5,035 nt of DNA from CAYSNP01 sp050945855 (lineage in GTDB: Bacteria; Bacillota; Clostridia; Christensenellales; DTU072): assembly GCA_050945855.1 (NCBI GenBank), contig JBMNTS010000061.1, forward strand, positions 1-5,035. The letters are read 5' to 3'. The notes beneath the pieces were generated by a model. That model was not told the origin of the DNA. It saw nothing but the letters and a program-made list of their open reading frames with translations, and did not search any database. Numbering within the stretch: position 1 is the stretch's first letter; every line of letters begins with the position of its first letter. A program made the translations under genes and the position numbers. Positions 1 to 5,035 of the stretch are shown here, piece by piece.

Positions 1-87
1 GTATGCGTGAGACAGCCTGTCCTCGGCAATATCACTTTTTTGCCGCAAAAATTGCGGGGATTGCGCGATAATTTCGGACAACTTCAC
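1..87 (-). CDS. holB: DNA polymerase III delta' subunit, N-terminal fragment (runs off left edge)
   Basis: Only the first 29 codons are present; the frame is open at base 1. Seen: a GTG start at 85-87 whose last two bases lie in the tmk stop codon (GTGA, 4-base overlap), preceded by a ribosome site AGAGGGG at 95-101 with 7 bases of spacing. The peptide ends in the residues RLSHAY. Known: delta' and related clamp-loader AAA+ proteins commonly begin with a short helix followed by a (L)SHAYLF strand just before the P-loop, and in Bacillota holB lies downstream of tmk. The P-loop itself would lie beyond the edge, so the assignment rests on the SHAY motif and the gene order. The upstream in-frame codons contain no ATG, and the TTG at codon 3 is a weaker alternative start. 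Role: part of the clamp loader that places the beta clamp on DNA. Another AAA+ protein is possible but less likely. Confidence 0.8.
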   Translation of the reverse strand, partial: MKLSEIIAQSPQFLRQKSDIAEDRLSHAY

Positions 88-692
88 TCTATTACCCCTC
101 TGGTTGTCAGCGCGCGCCTTATTGATTCTATCGTCTTGAATTTGTCCGCATCGGGTATTATGGTAACGAAACGGGAGCAGCTTTGCTCAAGCTCCTTAAA
201 GCCACGGTATACGTCGGCGTGAAAAAACTCTCCTTCCTTTTCCATTCTGTCGTTTTGCTTTTTGTTCCACGCCTTGTCCGGCGGCAAATCTATAAATATG
301 ACGGTGTCCGGCATGCAGTTTTCCAGCGCGTAGCAATTTATCCGCTCCACACTCTCCCGTCCCAGTCCACGCGCGTACCCCTGATACGCTATGGAACTGT
401 CTATATATCTGTCGCAAATGACAATTTTGCCTTGCGCAAGAGCGGGCTTGATGACTTTGTCTATATGCGCAATGCGCGCGGCACAAAACAAGTACGCCTC
501 CGTCAATGCGGGCATGGGATAGCTAAGAAGTATTTCCCTGACGGCTTCCCCTTCCGGCGTGCCGCCCGGCTCTCTTGTAACTATATAATCCTGACCGGTT
601 TGCTCAAGATATTCCACAAGCCTTTTTACCTGATACGTTTTGCCGACGCCTTCGCACCCTTCAAAGACAATAAACTTGTTTAATTTGCTCAT
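84..692 (-). CDS. tmk: Thymidylate kinase (dTMP kinase)
   Basis: Phosphorylates dTMP to dTDP with ATP in the cytoplasm, an essential step to dTTP. The 202 residues are close to the usual bacterial length of about 205-213. Seen in order: P-loop GCEGVGKT at 12-19, TREPGG at 39-44 (dTMP-site strand), LTEAYLF at 63-69, R73, the DRY motif at 94-96 followed by SSIAYQGYARGLG (99-111), PDTVIFIDLPP at 128-138, and a LID segment with DRMEKEGEFF at 148-157. The P-loop lacks the arginine of type I (yeast/human) enzymes and the LID carries basic residues, which fits the bacterial type II form (inference). Small oddities: Y20 follows the Walker T where T is usual, and the stretch after LLF-A is CAARIAH rather than the common A-DR-QH. 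The ATG at 690-692 is the only reasonable start. No clear ribosome site lies in the 4-base gap after the upstream gene, so translation may be coupled to it. The TGA overlaps the holB start. Confidence 0.97.
   Translation of the reverse strand: MSKLNKFIVFEGCEGVGKTYQVKRLVEYLEQTGQDYIVTREPGGTPEGEAVREILLSYPMPALTEAYLFCAARIAHIDKVIKPALAQGKIVICDRYIDSSIAYQGYARGLGRESVERINCYALENCMPDTVIFIDLPPDKAWNKKQNDRMEKEGEFFHADVYRGFKELEQSCSRFVTIIPDADKFKTIESIRRALTTRGVIE
95..101 (-). promoter_or_regulatory. Ribosome binding site of holB
   Basis: On the minus strand AGAGGGG lies 7 bases before the GTG at 85-87, inside the last codons of tmk. It supports the GTG as the true start of holB even though that gene overlaps the tmk stop. 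Confidence 0.6.
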
Positions 693-696
693 ATAA

Positions 697-1998
697 TTAT
701 TTTACCACACAAACCTTGCCGTTTACAAGCCCAAAAAGCTCACTTGCGTGTTCGGATATAAAACGCGCCTGCTTTTGGGTGATTTTCTGACCGGAAAAGA
801 CCGTGGGCGTGCCCGGCGGGTACAAACCTATTTCGCGGTAGGAAATTTTGCCCTCGCATTCCGATATATCGATAAGCTGAAAATCCTTGTAAAACTTCAA
901 CCTGAAAATCCGCTTGGGCGCGAAATCCGCGCGGGGCTTATCCGCCCTTTGGGAGAGGGTAGGGGCAATTTCGAAAAGCGCCTTACCCAAAGAGGGTAAA
1001 GCCTCTATATTATTTTGGGTAAGAATAAAAATAACGGTATCCTCGGACGCCGCTTCCGCATAGAAACCTTTTTCGGCAAGGGCGGCGTACGCCTCTCTGC
1101 CGTCATAGTAAGGCAGTCCGATAACCGAACGGGAAAAATCCTCGCACTCCTCCGCGATAAACCCCGGCGGCAAAGCGCGCTTAAACCCGCTTGACGCGTC
1201 CTTTATCTTTTGAAAAATCTCTTCTCCCTTTTTAGCGTAGTAATCCAAAGCCGCCTCTATGGAGAGGATGACGGGATAGGAAGGAGAGGAGGTATGCAGC
1301 ATGCTTCTGTACAGCTTTACCTTTTGAGCGTACTTTTCCTTAGCGTGCAAAATCGCTCCCCCGGTAAATACGGGCAGCATCTTATGCGGAGAATGGATGA
1401 CCAAATCCGCGCATTCGGGAACCGCTTTCGGCAATAACTTGCTGAAGGCGTAATGCGCTCCGTGAGAGGCGTCCACGATAAGGCATAAATAGGGGAAGAG
1501 CGTTTTCAGCTTTTCGCATATACCGCGCTCCCGTATTCTGCCCCGGTAATCGGGAGAAGTCAGGATAACGGCGGAGATTTTTCTTTTTGCGATTTGCTCC
1601 GCCAGCGAATCAATGTCCATGTCCAAAGGCGCCTGAAAGGCTTTGCGACCCGCAAGCCTCAGCGCGTTATATACGCTTTTATGCGCGCCGCCCAGCACCA
1701 TAAAAGCTCCGGGTAAAGCGGCGGCGGTAAAGACCGCGCAAAACACGGCAGAGGTCGCTCCCGCGGTAAAAATAAATGAGGTTTGCGCGCCGTATATTTT
1801 CGCCGCGCGCTCCTCCAATTGTTTTATCGCGCCCGTACCGTTTAACAGGTTATCGCTGTAAGGCAATTCTGTAACATCAAAAACGGCTGCGGAATACAGT
1901 TCGTCATAAATACCGTCCGGGCTTTTGCCCGAATGTCCGGGAGTATGAAATCTGACGCATTTTTCCTTATCCTTAATCAGTTCAAAAAGCGGTTTCAT
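697..1998 (-). CDS. PLP-dependent Orn/Lys/Arg decarboxylase-family protein (YaaO type), divergent
   Basis: 433 residues, fold-type I PLP enzyme of the Orn/Lys/Arg decarboxylase family. Seen: FHTPGHSGK at 17-25 (family usually FHxPGHKG), DVTELP at 41-46, the nucleotide-like turn FTAGATSA at 77-84 (usually NGSTSG), AHKSVYNAL at 105-113, SPDYRGR at 148-154 (usually P-T-Y-Y-G), DASHGAHY at 176-183 (usually DEAHG; D176 would bind the PLP ring nitrogen), and HSPHKMLPVFTGGAILH at 202-218, where K206 is the expected Schiff-base lysine. Near the C-terminus YPPGTP matches the family's YPPGIP signature. The chain is somewhat shorter than YaaO (about 480). The ATG overlaps the stop of the upstream gene by 4 bases and has AAGGA 9 bases before it. 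It lies next to tmk, as yaaO does in Bacillus. Family membership is secure; the substrate (arginine, lysine, ornithine or other) cannot be read from sequence, and the altered motifs leave room for a changed or lost activity. Confidence 0.9.
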   Translation of the reverse strand: MKPLFELIKDKEKCVRFHTPGHSGKSPDGIYDELYSAAVFDVTELPYSDNLLNGTGAIKQLEERAAKIYGAQTSFIFTAGATSAVFCAVFTAAALPGAFMVLGGAHKSVYNALRLAGRKAFQAPLDMDIDSLAEQIAKRKISAVILTSPDYRGRIRERGICEKLKTLFPYLCLIVDASHGAHYAFSKLLPKAVPECADLVIHSPHKMLPVFTGGAILHAKEKYAQKVKLYRSMLHTSSPSYPVILSIEAALDYYAKKGEEIFQKIKDASSGFKRALPPGFIAEECEDFSRSVIGLPYYDGREAYAALAEKGFYAEAASEDTVIFILTQNNIEALPSLGKALFEIAPTLSQRADKPRADFAPKRIFRLKFYKDFQLIDISECEGKISYREIGLYPPGTPTVFSGQKITQKQARFISEHASELFGLVNGKVCVVK

Positions 1999-2753
1999 TT
2001 TTTCTCATCCTTTTCAAACTGATTCCAAAGGTTGTATCTTTCGGGAGAAATAATGGCGGATATCATATTGTCTTTGGCAAAGGGTATTTCTTTTTGAATA
2101 TTTTTTACAACCTGTTTCATATATTCGCGGCTGGAGCTTTTGTCCTTAGGACACGGACTGGGGATAACCGGCATATTATGCCGCGCCGCCGCCCCTTTGA
2201 TGTCGCCCTCGTGCGCATAAATCAAAGGGCGTATTACGGTGACCTTTGTCCGGCTCATAAAGCTGTAAGGCTGCAGCGTACTGAGTCTGCCCTCGTACAT
2301 AAAGGAAAGCATAAAAGTCGCGAGCACGTCTTCCGCGTGGTGAGCGAGGGCAAGTTTGCCCGCCCCTATTTGCCCGCATTTGGTGCAGAGCGCTCCCCTT
2401 CGCAATTTGGAGCATAAGGAACAGGGATTTTTTTCTTTTCTGTCAATAAAAATCGCCTTGGCAACGCTGGTGGGGACAACATAAAAAGGCACACCCAGAG
2501 AGGCTGCGTATTGCGCAAGCCGCTCCTTTGCTTGGGAATCTGCACTCCCTATGCCCGCCTCGGCAAAGCCCATATCTATATGGATAGCGGACAACGTAAA
2601 ACCGACCGGTGAAAATTCGCAAAACTTAGCCAGAGCGGTAAGCAAAACCAAACTGTCCGCTCCGCCGCTGACACCTACCGCAATATGGTCGCCTTCTTCG
2701 ATAAGAGGGTATTTATTACACGCCCGCCTCATGGCGCCTATGATTTTATCCAT
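1995..2753 (-). CDS. ttcA: TtcA/PP-loop family tRNA thiolation protein, divergent
   Basis: 252 residues of the adenine nucleotide alpha-hydrolase/PP-loop ATPase group, closest by motif to TtcA, which adenylates tRNA cytidine 32 and inserts sulfur using an Fe-S cluster. Seen: IEEGDHIAVGVSGGADS at 18-34 with PP-loop SGGADS (TtcA usually SGGKDS); HIDMGF at 58-63; NPCSLCSKLRRG at 109-120, nearly identical to the cysteine motif of E. coli TtcA (C111, C114); AHHAEDVLATFML at 137-149 (usually GHHxDDxxET); RPL at 175-177; and C201 in the position expected for the third cluster ligand. Oddity: a second CxxC pair, C123 and C126, follows shortly after the first. The start follows gcvPB by 22 bases; GGCGGA or AAGGG upstream gives only a modest ribosome site. 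An internal ATG at codon 8 is possible but would shorten a conserved N-terminal helix. The superfamily is certain; the exact tRNA substrate and position are inferred. A TilS-like role is less likely because of the CSLC motif. Confidence 0.8.
   Translation of the reverse strand: MDKIIGAMRRACNKYPLIEEGDHIAVGVSGGADSLVLLTALAKFCEFSPVGFTLSAIHIDMGFAEAGIGSADSQAKERLAQYAASLGVPFYVVPTSVAKAIFIDRKEKNPCSLCSKLRRGALCTKCGQIGAGKLALAHHAEDVLATFMLSFMYEGRLSTLQPYSFMSRTKVTVIRPLIYAHEGDIKGAAARHNMPVIPSPCPKDKSSSREYMKQVVKNIQKEIPFAKDNMISAIISPERYNLWNQFEKDEKK
2008..2012 (-). promoter_or_regulatory. Ribosome binding site of the decarboxylase-family gene
   Basis: On the minus strand AAGGA lies 9 bases before the ATG at 1996-1998, within the last codons of the TtcA-like gene. 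It supports independent initiation at the ATGA overlap. Confidence 0.6.
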
Positions 2754-2775
2754 AGGCCAAATCCGCCCTTACCGC

Positions 2776-4200
2776 TTAATCAAATTCGTAGGCAAGAATG
2801 GGGAAACGTGCCGCCCTGACCTCGTCGGGTCTGCCTATAGGCGTAGTTTGGGGCGCCGAATGCATACTTTCGGGTGCCGCAAACGCCTTTTCGTATAAAC
2901 GCAAAATACTTTCTATCGCTTTGTCAAGCGTCTCTTTGCTCTCCGTCTCGCAAGGCTCTATCATAAGCGCTTCTTTTACGATTTGGGGGAAATACATTGT
3001 CGGCGGATGCATACCCTCGTCTATCAGCGCCTTGGCAAAATCCAGCGCGCTGACGCCCGTCTTTTCCTTTAAGTCTTGAAGGCTGAGCACAAACTCATGC
3101 ATACATCTGTCGGACACCGTACCGAATTTTTCTTTAAGTTTGGTGAGCATATAATTAGCGTTGAGCACCGCTTTTAGAGAGGCATCTTGCAATCCCTCCG
3201 AGCCCAGCATACTTATATACGCCCACGCCTTTATGCAAACGCCGATATTGCCGTAAAACATTTTTACTCTGCCGATGGAGATCTCCGCGTCCGTAAAAGA
3301 GTATACGCCGCCGTTTTTCGTCACTCTTGACAAAGGCATAAAGGGAGCAAGAAAACTCTTGCAGCCCACGGGTCCGCTGCCCGGCCCGCCGCCGCCGTGA
3401 GGGGTAGCAAAGGTCTTATGCAGGTTGAGGTGCGCGATATCAAAGCCCATATCGCCCGGGCGGATATTGCCCACAATGGCGTTGAGGTTGGCTCCGTCGT
3501 AATAAAGCAGTCCGCCCGCCTCGTGCACTATGCGGCTGATTGCGGTAATATCTTTTTCAAACAGCCCCAGCGTATTGGGATTGGTGAGCATCAGCCCCGC
3601 CGTATCCTCTCCCACTGCCGCCTTGAGCGCGTCTATATCCACGCTGCCGCCCTTGGAGGGAATATTGACCACCTGAAAGCCCGCCATGGAGCAAGACGCG
3701 GGATTGGTGCCGTGAGCGGAATCGGGGACGATAATTTTGTTGCGCTTATCCTCACCGCGTGAAAGGTGATACGCCTTAATCATCTGCATTGAGGTATACT
3801 CGCCGTGCGCTCCCGCGGAGGGCATAAGGGTAAACTCGTCCATACCGCACAGGACACAAAGCATATTCTGCAATTCGTACATCAATTCCAATGTGCCTTG
3901 CGCATCCATGGGGTTTTGCAGCGGATGAATTGCCGCAAAGCCTTCAAAGGAAGCCAGTTTTTCGCTTACCTTGGGATTGTACTTCATTGTGCAGGAGCCC
4001 AGAGGGTAAAACCCGTCGTCCACGCCGAAAGCGCGCTTACTCAGCGCGGTGTAATGTCTTGCCAACTCGTTCTCCGCGACTTCGGGAAGCCGGGCGGGGC
4101 ATGAGCGCAGCAAGTCCTGCTCAATTTCGTAAGCCTTTACGGGCGAATCAATAAACAACGCCTTACTGCCTTTTTTGGAGATGTCGAATAACGTTTTCAT
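2776..4200 (-). CDS. gcvPB: Glycine dehydrogenase (decarboxylating) subunit 2, P-protein beta
   Basis: 474 residues, full length for the family. With GcvPA it forms the PLP-dependent P-protein of the glycine cleavage system, releasing CO2 from glycine and loading the aminomethyl group onto the lipoyl arm of GcvH. Seen: FYPLGSCTMKYNPK at 64-77, PSAGAHGE at 127-134, DSAHGTNPAS at 160-169, TNPNTLGLFE at 206-215, YYDGANLNA at 233-241 (D235 would contact the PLP ring nitrogen), LNLHKTFATPHGGGGPG at 258-274 with K262 as the Schiff-base lysine, and a C-terminal TTPIGRPDEVRAAR segment matching the family's usual ending. All catalytic signatures are intact. The ATG shares one base with the gcvPA stop (TAATG) and has an excellent AAAGGAGG ribosome site 7 bases upstream, so the start is firm. 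The T and H partners are not in the window and may lie upstream past the right edge. Confidence 0.98.
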   Translation of the reverse strand: MKTLFDISKKGSKALFIDSPVKAYEIEQDLLRSCPARLPEVAENELARHYTALSKRAFGVDDGFYPLGSCTMKYNPKVSEKLASFEGFAAIHPLQNPMDAQGTLELMYELQNMLCVLCGMDEFTLMPSAGAHGEYTSMQMIKAYHLSRGEDKRNKIIVPDSAHGTNPASCSMAGFQVVNIPSKGGSVDIDALKAAVGEDTAGLMLTNPNTLGLFEKDITAISRIVHEAGGLLYYDGANLNAIVGNIRPGDMGFDIAHLNLHKTFATPHGGGGPGSGPVGCKSFLAPFMPLSRVTKNGGVYSFTDAEISIGRVKMFYGNIGVCIKAWAYISMLGSEGLQDASLKAVLNANYMLTKLKEKFGTVSDRCMHEFVLSLQDLKEKTGVSALDFAKALIDEGMHPPTMYFPQIVKEALMIEPCETESKETLDKAIESILRLYEKAFAAPESMHSAPQTTPIGRPDEVRAARFPILAYEFD

Positions 4201-5035
4201 TATCGCGCCTCCTTTAAGCAGGATAAGAGCAGGTCAATTTGCTCTTTGGTGTTTTGTTCGGTGACACAATACAGGGTGTCCTTTTCGCTTAGAGGCAAGC
4301 CGGACAAAATATCTTTCTTTGCCAATTCCCTCTCTAATTCATACGCGTTTGCTTCGCTTTTGATAACGAACTCGTTAAAGAATTGCGAATTGTATTTAAG
4401 GGAAAAACCGGGAAGCTTGCATATCTCTTCCGCAAGGTAATGCGCGTTGGAATAACAGGCGCGCGCCACCTCCTGCATGCCTTCCCTGCCCGCCGTCGCC
4501 ATATAAACAGCCGCGCGCAGCGCGCAATGCGCTTGATTGGAGCATATAGAGCTGGAAGCCTTTTCCCGCCTGATATGCTGCTCCCTTGCCTGCATGGTCA
4601 GCACGTAGCTTGCGCGCCCCAGGCTATCCTCCGTCTTGCCCACTATTCTGCCCGGAAGCAAACGCACATTTTGCTTTACGGTAGCCATAAAGCCCAGGTA
4701 CGGGCCCCCGAAAGACATAGGTATGCCCAAAGGCTGCCCTTCACCCACCGCTATGTCCGCCTTGCATTCAAAGGGGGTCTTAAGTACAGCCGCGCTTATG
4801 GGATACACGCTCATTACATAGCCCGCGCCCTGCTGCCGTAAATACTCGCCGATTTTATCCGCATCCTCTATGCATCCGAAATAGTTGGGTTGGGATATGC
4901 CCACCGCGCTTGCGCCGTCCAGTTTTTCCGCCAGATCCCGCAAGTCCGTTTTGCCTTCCCTGCAGGCGATATACTCCACTTTGATATTCAAAGGTCTTAG
5001 GTAAGTTTCCACTACCTTTGCGCACATGGGATTAA
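4200..5035 (-). CDS. gcvPA: Glycine dehydrogenase (decarboxylating) subunit 1, P-protein alpha, 5' truncated by window edge
   Basis: The open frame continues through base 5035; about 278 codons of the C-terminal part are present, and roughly 160-170 N-terminal residues are missing compared with the usual length of about 440-450. The ATG at 5025-5027 is internal, not the start: the preceding in-frame codons (N, P) continue the conserved region. Seen, counting from that methionine: SQPNYFG around 45-51, GEGQPLGIPMSFGGPYLGF around 95-113, LPGRIVGKTEDSLGR around 124-138, LTMQAREQHIRREKASSSIC around 143-162 followed by SNQA, all signatures of GcvPA. This subunit has the PLP-enzyme fold but lacks the catalytic lysine, and acts only with GcvPB. 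Its TAA stop shares one base with the gcvPB start, so the two are co-translated. No frameshift or inserted stop is visible. Confidence 0.97.
   Translation of the reverse strand, partial: NPMCAKVVETYLRPLNIKVEYIACREGKTDLRDLAEKLDGASAVGISQPNYFGCIEDADKIGEYLRQQGAGYVMSVYPISAAVLKTPFECKADIAVGEGQPLGIPMSFGGPYLGFMATVKQNVRLLPGRIVGKTEDSLGRASYVLTMQAREQHIRREKASSSICSNQAHCALRAAVYMATAGREGMQEVARACYSNAHYLAEEICKLPGFSLKYNSQFFNEFVIKSEANAYELERELAKKDILSGLPLSEKDTLYCVTEQNTKEQIDLLLSCLKEAR
4208..4215 (-). promoter_or_regulatory. Strong ribosome binding site of gcvPB
   Basis: On the minus strand AAAGGAGG, a near-perfect anti-16S match, lies 7 bases before the gcvPB ATG (4198-4200), inside the last codons of gcvPA. It is the strongest ribosome site in the window and fits production of the two P-protein subunits in equal amounts. 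Confidence 0.8.

Larger units (their letters stand above)
1..5035 (-). other. Probable single operon: gcvPA-gcvPB-ttcA-like-decarboxylase-tmk-holB
   Basis: All six genes share one strand, and every junction is an overlap or a gap of 22 bases or less: 1-base overlap, 22-base gap, 4-base overlap, 4-base gap, 4-base overlap. None of the junctions has room for a promoter outside coding sequence, and no hairpin followed by a T-run was seen. The operon promoter would be upstream of the right edge. A promoter inside a coding sequence, for example serving tmk and holB separately, cannot be excluded from sequence alone. Confidence 0.7.

Noticed and set aside
196..486. A 96-codon minus-strand frame inside tmk
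   Set aside because: It is rich in Arg, Ala, Gly and His with no motif, lies wholly within tmk in another frame, and is best seen as a shadow.
183..683. A 166-codon open frame on the plus strand opposite tmk
   Set aside because: It is the complement of a certain gene (tmk), has no recognisable domain and no convincing ribosome site; the composition of the real gene keeps the opposite frame open.
2176..2415. A 79-codon minus-strand frame inside the TtcA-like gene
   Set aside because: Arg/Gly-rich frame-shifted reading of a gene with intact motifs in its own frame; no ribosome site and no conserved domain.
2754..2775. Possible terminator or small regulatory element between gcvPB and the TtcA-like gene
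   Set aside because: The 22 bases contain no inverted repeat with a loop and no T-run; the space is only enough for a ribosome site.
4383..4841. A 152-codon plus-strand frame opposite gcvPA
   Set aside because: It lies antisense to highly conserved GcvPA motifs and has no recognisable features of its own.
5025..5027. ATG as a possible true start of gcvPA
   Set aside because: The frame stays open to the window edge and the protein would lack the conserved N-terminal third of GcvPA, so this is an internal methionine of a gene cut by the window.

Overview
The window is one uninterrupted run of six tightly packed genes, all on the minus strand, so transcription goes from the right edge to the left edge. 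In that order they are: gcvPA (glycine decarboxylase subunit 1, 5' part missing at the right edge), gcvPB (subunit 2, complete), a TtcA/PP-loop family tRNA sulfurtransferase-like gene, a PLP-dependent Orn/Lys/Arg decarboxylase-family gene of the YaaO type, tmk (thymidylate kinase), and the first 29 codons of holB (DNA polymerase III delta' subunit), cut off by the left edge.

The organism is most likely a member of the Bacillota, probably an uncultured Clostridia-type lineage. The P-protein of the glycine cleavage system is split into two subunits, as is usual in Gram-positive bacteria (and also in several other phyla). The order decarboxylase - tmk - holB is a reduced form of the Bacillus arrangement yaaO-tmk-yaaQ-yaaR-holB. 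Base composition looks close to balanced by eye. No species can be named from this window.

The layout suggests a single operon. gcvPA and gcvPB share one base (TAATG) with a strong AAAGGAGG ribosome site. gcvPB and the TtcA-like gene are separated by 22 bases, and the TtcA-like gene and the decarboxylase overlap by 4 bases (ATGA). The decarboxylase and tmk are 4 bases apart, and tmk and holB overlap by 4 bases (GTGA). No internal promoter, terminator, RNA gene, repeat, mobile element or CRISPR array was seen, and there is no non-coding stretch longer than 22 bases.

gcvPA and gcvPB together form the P-protein that decarboxylates glycine and passes the aminomethyl group to the H-protein. The T and H genes are not in this window. 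tmk and holB serve DNA synthesis. The TtcA-like and decarboxylase-like proteins keep their cofactor or nucleotide signature but differ from the usual consensus at several conserved positions, so their exact substrates are uncertain. I see no evidence of a new multi-gene system. The points worth checking are those two divergent enzymes and the shortened tmk-holB junction.
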